A stretch of 64,000 nt of DNA. Origin: Roseateles sp. Its GTDB lineage: Bacteria > Pseudomonadota > Gammaproteobacteria > Burkholderiales > Burkholderiaceae. The DNA is taken from positions 1 to 64,000 of the forward strand of contig JAFAMW010000058.1 of the NCBI GenBank assembly GCA_019232985.1, written 5' to 3'. A model generated the notes under the pieces. That model was not told the DNA's origin. It searched no databases and saw only the letters and a list, made by a program, of their open reading frames with translations. Position numbers and translations under genes: made by a program. Positions 9,346 to 17,110 of the stretch are shown here, in pieces; the first letter of the stretch is position 1, and every line of letters begins with the position of its first letter.

Positions 9346-9359
9346 GCATTTGCAAATGC
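9346..9359. promoter_or_regulatory. Perfect 14-base palindrome upstream of the transsulfuration genes
   Basis: GCATTTGCAAATGC is its own reverse complement and overlaps a direct repeat of GCAAAT (9352-9363). It lies about 160 bases before the cystathionine beta-synthase start in a region of lower GC. It is a candidate operator; the protein is not known. Confidence 0.4.
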
Positions 9360-9517
9360 AAATGCCTTTGTTGAATTGTCTGGGTGAATCGTCCAAACTT
9401 TGCGGTTGTGCATTCAAGTCGGCCTGGGTGCCGGTTTGAGCGCCGAGCGTTTGTTTCGATCCTCGCAATGCGCCTCCACCGGGGCGGCGAGGCATCGGTC
9501 TCCCACAAGGATTTTTC

Positions 9518-10894
9518 ATGATCTCTGCGACGGTTGATCGTCCCGCTGTTCTCGACCTCATCGGCAACACCCCCATCGTTCGCGTGACCCGCCTGGACAC
9601 GGGCCCGTGCGAACTCTTCCTCAAGCTCGAATCGCAGAATCCCGGCGGCTCCATCAAGGACCGCATCGGCCTGTCGATGGTCGAGGCGGCGGAGCGCGAT
9701 GGCCGGCTCAAGCCGGGCGGCGTGGTCATCGAGGCCACGGCCGGCAACACCGGCATCGGGCTGGCCCTGGTGGCGCGGGCCAAGGGCTACCGCGTGCTGC
9801 TGGTCGTGCCCGACAAGATGGCCACCGAGAAAGTGGTGCAGCTCAAGGCCATGGGCGCGGAGGTGCATGTGACGCGCTCCGACGTGGGCAAGGGCCATCC
9901 CGAGTACTACCAGGACCTGGCGGCGAGCCTGGCGCAAAGCATGCCCGAGGCCTGGTACGCCGACCAGTTCAACAATCCCGCCAATCCGCTGGCGCACGAG
10001 ACCGGTACCGGACCGGAGATCTGGCGCCAGATGCGCCACCGCGTCGACGCCGTCGTCGTGGGCGTCGGCTCCAGCGGCACGCTCACCGGCCTGACCCGCT
10101 TCTTCCGCCGCGCCGATCCGGAGGTGAAGATGGTGCTGGCCGATCCCGAGGGCTCGATTTTGCGCGACCTGGTCAAGACCGGGCAGCATGGGGAGCCGGG
10201 CTTCTGGGCCGTGGAGGGCATAGGCGAAGACTTCGTGCCGCCTATCGCCGACCTCTCGGGCGTGAAGGAGGCCTACAGCATTCCCGACGAGGAGAGCTTT
10301 GCCACGGCGCGCGAGCTGTTCCGTGCCGAGGGCATCCTGGCGGGATCGTCCAGCGGCACGCTGCTGGCGGCGGCGCTGCGCTACTGCCGTGCCCAGACCC
10401 AGCCCCAGCGCGTCGTGACCATCGTCTGCGACACGGGAACGCGCTACCTCAGCAAGGTTTACAGCGATCCCTGGATGTTCGACCAGGGCCTGCTCAAGCG
10501 GCCTGCGCTGGGCGATTTGCGCGACCTGATCGCGCGCCGGGTGGAAGACGGAGCCGTGGTCTTCGCCGGGCCCGACGACACCCTGGCGACCGCCTTTTCC
10601 CGCATGCGCGAGGCCAATGTCTCGCAGCTGCCGGTGCTGGAGAACGGCCGGCTCAAGGGGCTGCTCGACGAGTCCGACCTGCTCGCCCGCCTGCATGCGC
10701 AGCGGGGCGGATTCAAGGATCCGGTGCGCAGCGCCATGAGCGTGGACGTTCGAACGCTGGCACCGGGCGCCGCCCTGTCCGAGCTCCAGGCCGTGCTCAA
10801 GCAGGGCGACGTCGCCGTGATCGCTGAAGGCGGGCGCTTCTACGGCCTGGTCACCCGTTTTGATCTTCTCAACCACTTTCGCAAAGGCCTCTGA
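9518..10894 (+). CDS. cbs: Cystathionine beta-synthase
   Basis: A protein of 458 residues. It condenses serine and homocysteine to cystathionine, the first step of reverse transsulfuration. The N-terminal 330 residues are a fold-type II PLP enzyme: the PLP lysine is in NPGGSIKDRIGLSM and the substrate/phosphate loop in EATAGNTGIGLA. GVGSSGTLTG is also present. Two CBS repeats fill the C-terminal 110 residues, separating it from plain cysteine synthase. AAGGAT at 9505-9510 precedes the ATG. The next gene starts one base after the stop codon, so the two are a coupled operon that turns homocysteine into cysteine. O-acetylserine-dependent activity cannot be excluded from sequence. Confidence 0.93.
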   Translation: MISATVDRPAVLDLIGNTPIVRVTRLDTGPCELFLKLESQNPGGSIKDRIGLSMVEAAERDGRLKPGGVVIEATAGNTGIGLALVARAKGYRVLLVVPDKMATEKVVQLKAMGAEVHVTRSDVGKGHPEYYQDLAASLAQSMPEAWYADQFNNPANPLAHETGTGPEIWRQMRHRVDAVVVGVGSSGTLTGLTRFFRRADPEVKMVLADPEGSILRDLVKTGQHGEPGFWAVEGIGEDFVPPIADLSGVKEAYSIPDEESFATARELFRAEGILAGSSSGTLLAAALRYCRAQTQPQRVVTIVCDTGTRYLSKVYSDPWMFDQGLLKRPALGDLRDLIARRVEDGAVVFAGPDDTLATAFSRMREANVSQLPVLENGRLKGLLDESDLLARLHAQRGGFKDPVRSAMSVDVRTLAPGAALSELQAVLKQGDVAVIAEGGRFYGLVTRFDLLNHFRKGL

Positions 10895-10895
10895 C

Positions 10896-12077
10896 ATGAG
10901 CCAGGATAGACAACTCGCCTTCGACACCCGCGCCATCCATGGCGGCCAGCATCCCGACCTGCAGACGGGGGCGGTGATGGTGCCCATCTACGCCACCTCC
11001 ACCTACCGGCAGCGGAGCCCCGCGGTGCATCAAGGCTATGAATACGGCCGCACTCACAATCCGACGCGCCAGGCCTACGAGCGGGCCGTGGCCAACCTGG
11101 AGAGCGGCACGCTGGGCCTGGCCTTCGGCTCCGGCCTGGCGGCCATGGCGACGCTGCTGGATGCGCTGCCGCAGGGTTCGCACATCGTCGCCAGCGACGA
11201 CCTCTACGGTGGCAGCTACCGGCTGTTCGAGCGCGTGCGCAAGCACAGCGCCGGCCTGCAGGTGACCTACGTCGACACCAGCGACGTCGAGCAGGTGCGG
11301 GCGGCGCTGCGCCCCGACACCCGGCTGATCTGGATCGAGACGCCGACCAATCCGCTGCTCAAGGTCAGCGACCTCGCGGCCGTGGCCGCGCTGGCGCGCG
11401 CCCATCCGCTGGCCCTGACGGTCTGCGACAACACCTTCTCCAGCCCCTGGTCGCAGCGGCCTCTGGAGTTGGGATTCGACGTGGTGCTGCATTCGGCCAC
11501 CAAGTATCTCAACGGGCACAGCGACGTGATCAGCGGCGTCATCATCGTCGCCGGCGAGGAGCGCCAGGCCGCGCTGCGCGAGCAGCTGCAATTCCTGCAG
11601 AACGCGGTAGGCGCGGTCACGGGCCCCTTCGACAGCTTCCTGGCGCTGCGCGGCCTGAAGACGCTGGCCCTGCGGATGCAGCGGCACAACGAAAGCGCCC
11701 AGGTGCTGGCCGACTGGCTGCAGGGGCAGCGCCAGGTGCGGCGCGTGCACTATCCCGGCCTGAGTTCGCATCCGCAGTTTGAGCTGCAGCGGCGTCAGGC
11801 GCGCGGCGGCGGCGGCATCATCAGCGTGCAGCTCGACACGGACGAGGCCGGCGCGCGCCGATTCCTCGAGCGTACGCAGCTGTTCACGCTGGCCGAGAGC
11901 CTGGGCGGCGTCGAAAGCCTGATCTCGCTGCCGGCGCTGATGACGCATGCGTCCATCCCGGCCGAGCAGCGCGCGCGCCTGGGCATCAGCGATGCGCTGG
12001 TGCGCATCTCCGTGGGCATTGAAGATGTGAATGACCTGCGCGGCGACCTGGCGCAGGCGCTGGCTGCCGTGGGGTAG
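10896..12077 (+). CDS. Cystathionine gamma-lyase/gamma-synthase family PLP enzyme
   Basis: A protein of 393 residues of the Cys/Met-metabolism PLP family. FGSGLAAMATLLDALPQGSH binds the cofactor phosphate region, VCDNTFSSPWSQRPLELG is conserved, and the PLP lysine sits in HSATKYLNGHSDVISG. The C-terminus carries the family signature SLGGVESLISLPALMTH and RISVGIED. Its position one base downstream of cystathionine beta-synthase favours the gamma-lyase reaction (cystathionine to cysteine, ammonia and 2-oxobutyrate) over gamma-synthase or methionine gamma-lyase, which share these motifs. The ATG at 10896 follows the TGA of cbs. Its 3' end faces the convergent GGDEF gene only 9 bases away. Confidence 0.9.
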   Translation: MSQDRQLAFDTRAIHGGQHPDLQTGAVMVPIYATSTYRQRSPAVHQGYEYGRTHNPTRQAYERAVANLESGTLGLAFGSGLAAMATLLDALPQGSHIVASDDLYGGSYRLFERVRKHSAGLQVTYVDTSDVEQVRAALRPDTRLIWIETPTNPLLKVSDLAAVAALARAHPLALTVCDNTFSSPWSQRPLELGFDVVLHSATKYLNGHSDVISGVIIVAGEERQAALREQLQFLQNAVGAVTGPFDSFLALRGLKTLALRMQRHNESAQVLADWLQGQRQVRRVHYPGLSSHPQFELQRRQARGGGGIISVQLDTDEAGARRFLERTQLFTLAESLGGVESLISLPALMTHASIPAEQRARLGISDALVRISVGIEDVNDLRGDLAQALAAVG

Positions 12078-12086
12078 GCGCCGCGG

Positions 12087-13382
12087 CTAGGCGCCGTCAA
12101 ACTGGAGTCGGTCGCGCCCCAACCGTTTGGCGCTGAGCAGCAGCTTGTCGGCGGCGACGTACAGCTCGTCGACCGAGGCATGGTTGCCTGCATCGAATGC
12201 CAGGCCCAAGGACGAAGTGATGCGCACCGATTGGGTGTTAGGCAGCGTGAGCTCATCGTTCGCGATGGCCGCTCGCAGGCGCTCCGCCAGCGCCTTTGCC
12301 TGCTCGGCGCTGATGTTCGTGAACAGTGCGGCGAATTCATCGCCGCCCAGGCGCGCCACGATGTCGCCGTCGCGCATGCTGGCCTTGAGGAGGGCGCCGA
12401 CATGGACGAGCACGCGGTCGCCGACCGGGTGGCCATGCATATCGTTGATTTGCTTGAAGTTGTCCACGTCCACGATCAGGAACCCGACGGGGACGCCATC
12501 CCGGCGTGCACGGGCCAGTGATTTCTTCGCAGCCTCGAAGAAGAAACGGCGGCTGGCCAGCCCCGTGAGCGCATCGGTGATCGACTCGCGGAGAAACCGC
12601 TCCTTGAGTTCGTGCAGTTCCGTGATGTCGGTGGAAAAGCCGATCAGCGCATCCGTACCGTCGGCCAGCGTGAAGGGCACCTTGACCGACCAATAGTGCC
12701 GCACCTGGCCGTTGTCCCGCGGAATGGTTTCCTCTGCGGCCTGCGTCACGCCCTTTTCGAACACGGCGCGATCGAGTTCCCACAAAGCGTCAGCGAGCGC
12801 CGGGGCCAGGACCTCGCTGTCGCGGCGGCCAATGAATTGGTCCGAGGGCAGACCAAAGAGGTCTGCCGTCTTCTGGTTGACGTAACGGTAGTTGCGCTGC
12901 CGGTCCTTCATGTAGATGTAGGCATCCACATTGCCCAGCACCGCGCTAAGAAGCCGGTTCTGCTCCTCCAGCTTCGCCTCCAAGGCCTTGCGTTCAGTGA
13001 TGTCCGCTGAAATACCGCACATGCCGATGATGGCGCCGCTGGCGTCGCGAAGCGGCTTCTTGACCGTCCAGTAGATGCGTTTCTCGCCGGTCGCCTTGAT
13101 GAAGTTCATTTCTTCGCGCGCGACGTGGTGGCCTTCGACCATGACCTCCGCGTCGTTGACATGGATTTCGTGCGACTTGTCCATGTCGAAGAAATCGCGG
13201 TCGTCGCGGCCCAATATCTGGTCGAGAGGAGCGCCGAAAAGCTGCTGCGCCAGCCGGTTCACGTAGGTGTAGCGGCCCTGCAGGTCTTTGGTGAAGACAT
13301 AAGCGCCGATCTCGTCGAGCACGGTGTGCAGGCTGTCGATTTCGGCGCGCAGCCTGGCGGTGTTCGAAGGGGGAGCGTCCAT
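12087..13382 (-). CDS. PAS-PAS-GGDEF diguanylate cyclase
   Basis: A cytoplasmic protein of about 431 residues. Two PAS domains (about residues 15-130 and 145-265) are followed by a complete GGDEF domain (about 280-430) with DALTGLASRRFF, VDVDNFKQINDMHGHPVGD and the intact active loop RLGGDEFAALF. It is predicted to make cyclic-di-GMP in response to a PAS-sensed small molecule or redox state. No transmembrane helix is seen. The ATG at 13382 is preferred to the TTG at 13421, since conserved sequence starts after it. Its 3' end is convergent with the transsulfuration operon. No adjacent gene suggests a specific input. Confidence 0.93.
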   Translation of the reverse strand: MDAPPSNTARLRAEIDSLHTVLDEIGAYVFTKDLQGRYTYVNRLAQQLFGAPLDQILGRDDRDFFDMDKSHEIHVNDAEVMVEGHHVAREEMNFIKATGEKRIYWTVKKPLRDASGAIIGMCGISADITERKALEAKLEEQNRLLSAVLGNVDAYIYMKDRQRNYRYVNQKTADLFGLPSDQFIGRRDSEVLAPALADALWELDRAVFEKGVTQAAEETIPRDNGQVRHYWSVKVPFTLADGTDALIGFSTDITELHELKERFLRESITDALTGLASRRFFFEAAKKSLARARRDGVPVGFLIVDVDNFKQINDMHGHPVGDRVLVHVGALLKASMRDGDIVARLGGDEFAALFTNISAEQAKALAERLRAAIANDELTLPNTQSVRITSSLGLAFDAGNHASVDELYVAADKLLLSAKRLGRDRLQFDGA

Positions 13383-13463
13383 GAAGTGGCCTGGGCGAAG
13401 GGTTCCCCATGGATTGTCCAACTTCTGCGAGGCAGTTTCGCGTCAAAGCGGACCAATATTCGA

Positions 13464-13514
13464 CGCCAGGCTGTTTCGATGCCTGGCGCCAGGAGGTGCC
13501 CCCCAGAAGGCACC
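13464..13514. repeat. Two adjacent inverted repeats downstream of the glycine-zipper gene
   Basis: CGCCAGGC (13464-13471) pairs with GCCTGGCG (13481-13488) across 9 bases. GGTGCC (13495-13500) pairs with GGCACC (13509-13514) across 8 bases. Both lie between the stop of the leftward glycine-zipper gene and the start of the leftward GGDEF gene. They could form a terminator for the former, though no clear T run follows on that strand. Confidence 0.4.
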
Positions 13515-13560
13515 CCTTCTATTCAGGTCATGGTGTTGCTTGGGACGCCTTTGACCTGAC

Positions 13561-14103
13561 TTAGCTTTGCGAGCCGCTGTTGTTGAGCACCAGCTTGCCA
13601 TGCTCAACAGGGATGCGGTCGCTGTCGGGCTTGTGATCCATGCGCACCGTGTCGACCTTGTCGCCCAGGCGGTAGCGGACGTCATAGCCCACGATCGTCT
13701 CCTGGCTCTTTTCCACCGTCTTGCATTGTTTCTGGGTGGACGTTTCGGTGTTCTTGTCCTGCATGTTCTTTTCGACACGGTTGCCGGCGTAGGCGCCGCC
13801 GACGGCACCGGCCACGGTGGCCAGCGTCTTGCCGTTGCCGCCGCCGACCTGATGCCCCAACACGCCACCCAACAGACCACCGATCACAGAGCCGGCGATT
13901 TGGTGGTCATCGGCCGCCTGGGCCTTGCGCGTGACCTGGACGTCCTTGCAGTCTTGCTCGGGCGTCTTCACGGTCTCGTACGCGGTTTTGACCTCCAGCA
14001 CGTCGGCATAGCGTGGTTCCGTCAGCGACTGGTAGCCCACGGCGCCGATCGACACCACGGCAACGCCGCCTGCAATAGCTCCCACCAACATGGATGTATT
14101 CAT
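13561..14103 (-). CDS. Glycine-zipper 2TM-domain envelope protein
   Basis: A protein of 180 residues. The N-terminal hydrophobic segment (MLVGAIAGGVAVVSIGAVGY) is a signal anchor or signal peptide. The core (about residues 68-105) is a glycine zipper, IAGSVIGGLLGGVLGHQVG, followed by AGAVGGAYAGNRVEK. This is the pattern of the Rickettsia 17-kDa antigen/YmgG-like family, which spans or packs against membranes. The C-terminal part (QETIVGYDVRYRLGDK) matches the usual tail of Burkholderiales members. Four cysteines are present outside the anchor region. Role unknown beyond envelope localisation. Monocistronic, divergent from the following lipoprotein gene. Confidence 0.85.
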   Translation of the reverse strand: MNTSMLVGAIAGGVAVVSIGAVGYQSLTEPRYADVLEVKTAYETVKTPEQDCKDVQVTRKAQAADDHQIAGSVIGGLLGGVLGHQVGGGNGKTLATVAGAVGGAYAGNRVEKNMQDKNTETSTQKQCKTVEKSQETIVGYDVRYRLGDKVDTVRMDHKPDSDRIPVEHGKLVLNNSGSQS

Positions 14104-14446
14104 AGCGTGTGTTCCCTCAAATTCGGCTTTTATTCATTGCCAGTATCTGGACGATTGACGTCCGCCTTGATGACAAGCGATTGATCCAACTATAGGGCGG
14201 GCTCGGCGGGATTCCAGCGTATCTGTTGCGCAGGCTCGAACGAGCATGTAACCAACCGTCACGGACCCAGTCCGGCTTGTCAGGCGGCTCATCAGGCGGC
14301 ATATGATAGCGATCAGTCTGGGTGGATGGGCGATAGTCTTGTTGTGTTCGAATCGCCGCGCGGTTGTGAAGGCGAGCCGTTTCACTTGTTACAGAAGTTT
14401 CAAGGTATTTGCAGACGGCAGCCATCCCTGCCTCTAGTGTGGGGCT
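14104..14446. other. Intergenic region without a supported gene
   Basis: About 340 bases between divergent genes, of lower GC than the flanks. A leftward open frame of 111 residues (14117-14452) has no conserved sequence, no good ribosome site and an atypical composition. I see nothing more than room for two promoters. Confidence 0.5.
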
Positions 14447-14869
14447 ATGCATTCAAGACAACCCGACCGCGCCATTCGACGATGGATCGATTGGGCTGGG
14501 CTTCGATGGGGCATCTTGTTGGGTGCCATGTGGCTTGTGCCGGGCTGCGCCATTCATTCCAATCAGGTATCTCCCTCAGGGCCGACGCCATCGGTCCGAC
14601 CCGATGCCGGCGTCGTCGACGCGCGGCGTCGCACCGAATTCGATGCCAGCCAGAACGCCTGGCACGGCACCAGTGCCAAAGAGCTTCGTGCCAGGCTGGG
14701 CGTGCCCACCCGCACGGCGGCGATGCGTGATGGATCCCAGGTTCTCAGCTACACGAAATCAGGACAAATCCATGCAGACCGCGGCATGGAGCTGTTCAGC
14801 TGCACGGTGAACTACGTGCTCCGCGGCACGCCACCGGTGGTGGTGGCGCACAGCATTGACGGCTGCTGA
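14447..14869 (+). CDS. Small lipoprotein, BamE/SmpA-like architecture
   Basis: A protein of 140 residues. An arginine-rich N-terminus leads into a hydrophobic stretch ending LVPGC, a convincing lipobox, so it should be lipidated and exported. The mature part contains HGTSAKELRARLGVPTRTAAMRDGSQVLSY. This fits the short alpha-alpha-beta unit of SmpA/OmlA-like proteins, where an Asp-Gly turn precedes an aromatic strand. It ends with two cysteines (FSCTVNY and SIDGC), which could form a disulfide. The ribosome site is weak. It stands alone between a divergent and a convergent gene. Function not assigned. Confidence 0.7.
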   Translation: MHSRQPDRAIRRWIDWAGLRWGILLGAMWLVPGCAIHSNQVSPSGPTPSVRPDAGVVDARRRTEFDASQNAWHGTSAKELRARLGVPTRTAAMRDGSQVLSYTKSGQIHADRGMELFSCTVNYVLRGTPPVVVAHSIDGC

Positions 14870-14930
14870 TCGAAGGTGGTAGGTGGGGCTGCGGTGCCAG
14901 CGGCGCCGCAAGAGGAGCCGCAGGGCCTCC

Positions 14931-17051
14931 TCACTTGCCAGCGGTCGCGCAAACCAGCGATTCGAAATCTTCCGCCGAAACCGGGGGGCTGAACAAATAG
15001 CCTTGGATCTCATCGCAATTCTCGGCGCGCAGGAAGTCGAGTTGACTTTGTGTTTCAACGCCTTCTGCAATGACGGTCATGCTCATGGCATGCGCCAGCG
15101 AAATGATGGCGCGCAGCACCGCCTGGCCTGTTTGCGCGGTGGCCACGTCGAGATTGTTGACGAAAATCCTGTCGATCTTGAGGGTATCGATGGGCAAGTT
15201 GCTGAGATAGCCCAGGGACGAATAGCCGGTTCCGAAATCATCAATGGCGATGGAAACATCCAGGGCGTTCAAATGCTCGAGCAGAAGCCGTGTCTCCTCG
15301 GAGTAATTGATCAAGGTGCTTTCGGTGATCTCGACTTCAAGATGTTTGCCGGGTAGCCCGCTGTCTTCCAGCGCTTTGACGACATTGGCGAGCGGGCGTC
15401 CATATTGGAATTCGACGGCGGAAATGTTGACCGCCATCTTGAGCTCGTCAAGCCCGGCGTCCAGCCACCGGCGCATTTGGCGGCAGGCCGTGCCAAGAAC
15501 CCATTCCCCAAGTTGAAGAATGAAACCGCATTGTTCCGCCAGGGGAATGAATTCGACCGGGCGGACCAGCCCCCGTACCGGATGCCGCCAGCGCAGCAAA
15601 GCTTCCATGCCGCAGACCCTGCCGTCCGAGACCCTGATTTTTGGCTGATACACCAGGAAGAATTGCCCGGCAACGAGACCTTGCCGCATGTCTTCCTCAA
15701 GCTGCTTGCGCTCGCGCATTCGCAGCTCCATGTCGCGTTGAAAAAAAGAGTAGCGCGCGTGCGGTTCCTGCTTGGCCTTGTACATGGCCATGTCGGCATT
15801 GCGAAGCAGGGAATCGGAGGTATCACCGTCCGTCGGAAAAATGGTGATACCCACGCTGGCCGAGGTGTGGATAGAGCATCCGAGGACCAATATTTCATCC
15901 CCAAGCGATGCCAGCAGCCGCTCGGCAAGAAGCAGCGCGTCGGCTGGGGATTCCACATGATCCTGGATGACCGCAAATTCGTCGCCACCAAGGCGAGCGA
16001 GCGTATCGCCCTCGCGGATCTGCAGTGCCAGGCGTTGCGCCACCTCGCACAAGACCTGATCGCCGACCGGATGGCCCAGCGTGTCGTTGATCAGCTTGAA
16101 GTTGTTGAGGTCCAGAAGGTGGATGGCAACGGAATGGTCGAAACGGCGCGCATCGGCGATGCTTTGCCGGAGCCGGTCATTGAACAGGGTGCGGTTGGGT
16201 TGTCCGGTGAGCAAGTCGTGGGTCGCCATGTGCTGGATGCGGCGCGCCGCTTCCTTGTGCTCGGTCATGTCCGACACGATGCCGTGCCACATGCAGCGGC
16301 CGTCCGGGTCGTGCTCAATGCGGGATTCAATGTGCAGCCACAGCGCCTGGCTGCCGCGCAGGGCGCGCCCCTCCCACAGGAAGTCTTCCTTACGAGCGAT
16401 GCAGACCTTGCGCAGCCGGTTGAAGTTCTCGCGCTCGTCCGGGTGAATGATGTCGAATGCGCTGGCTGCATTGGCAAGCGCATCCTCGGCGCGCACACCC
16501 ATCAATTCGCAAAATCTGGGGCTGACGTACGTGAATTCAGTTCTCTGGTCCGCGACGAGACGGACTTGGTAGACGCCAGTGGGAATGTTCTTCACCAGCC
16601 GGTCGTAGTTCTGCTTGCTCTGCGTGAGTTCCTTGGTGCGCTCGTCCACCAAGGATTCGAGCCGGGTGCACAGCTGCGTCAACTTCAGGTGGGTCTGAAC
16701 GCGTGCAATGAGCTCCTCGCGCTGGAACGGCTTGGTGATGAAGTCCACCGCGCCCAGCGCGAAGCCTTCAATCTTGTCGTCGATTTCGGAAAGCGCCGTC
16801 AGGAAGATGACAGGGACTTCACGCGTTTGCGCCTGGGCCTTCAGCTGCCGACAGACCTCGAAGCCCCCCATGCCTGGCATGCGCACGTCGAGCAGGATCA
16901 ACTCGGGCGGGTCGGCGGTTGCGGCACGCAGGGCCAGTTCGCCGTTGATGGCCGAACGTACTTCGTAGCCTTCCGCGACCAACAGATCGGTCACCAATCT
17001 GAGCGATGCCGGTGTGTCGTCCACCACCAGTATTTTTCCTGAATCATGCAT
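14931..17051 (-). CDS. Response regulator with REC-PAS-GGDEF-EAL domains
   Basis: A protein of 706 residues. The N-terminal receiver has acidic pocket VVDDTP, phospho-Asp at about 55 in LILLDVRMPG, and the switch Lys in ITKPFQREE. A PAS domain follows (about 150-270), then GGDEF (RLGGDEFAVIQ, intact) and EAL (MEALLRWRHP, then IDDFGTGYSSLGYL and VIAEGVET, all intact). It could both make and degrade cyclic-di-GMP; which activity dominates cannot be read off. It lies 59 bases downstream of the hybrid kinase on the same strand, which makes it the likely phosphorylation target. The ATG at 17051 is preferred over a TTG/GTG pair just upstream. Confidence 0.93.
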   Translation of the reverse strand: MHDSGKILVVDDTPASLRLVTDLLVAEGYEVRSAINGELALRAATADPPELILLDVRMPGMGGFEVCRQLKAQAQTREVPVIFLTALSEIDDKIEGFALGAVDFITKPFQREELIARVQTHLKLTQLCTRLESLVDERTKELTQSKQNYDRLVKNIPTGVYQVRLVADQRTEFTYVSPRFCELMGVRAEDALANAASAFDIIHPDERENFNRLRKVCIARKEDFLWEGRALRGSQALWLHIESRIEHDPDGRCMWHGIVSDMTEHKEAARRIQHMATHDLLTGQPNRTLFNDRLRQSIADARRFDHSVAIHLLDLNNFKLINDTLGHPVGDQVLCEVAQRLALQIREGDTLARLGGDEFAVIQDHVESPADALLLAERLLASLGDEILVLGCSIHTSASVGITIFPTDGDTSDSLLRNADMAMYKAKQEPHARYSFFQRDMELRMRERKQLEEDMRQGLVAGQFFLVYQPKIRVSDGRVCGMEALLRWRHPVRGLVRPVEFIPLAEQCGFILQLGEWVLGTACRQMRRWLDAGLDELKMAVNISAVEFQYGRPLANVVKALEDSGLPGKHLEVEITESTLINYSEETRLLLEHLNALDVSIAIDDFGTGYSSLGYLSNLPIDTLKIDRIFVNNLDVATAQTGQAVLRAIISLAHAMSMTVIAEGVETQSQLDFLRAENCDEIQGYLFSPPVSAEDFESLVCATAGK

Positions 17052-17110
17052 CACCAAAACCCGTCAGCTTGGATCTCAAGTTCAGCTTCTGCGCCGCGAT
17101 CATCACGCAC

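Noticed and set aside
10896..12077. Calling the PLP enzyme metB or mgl with certainty
   Set aside because: Gamma-lyase, gamma-synthase and methionine gamma-lyase share the visible motifs; only context with cbs favours gamma-lyase.
14117..14452. 111-residue minus-strand frame
   Set aside because: Overlaps the promoter region between divergent genes, and its sequence looks random.
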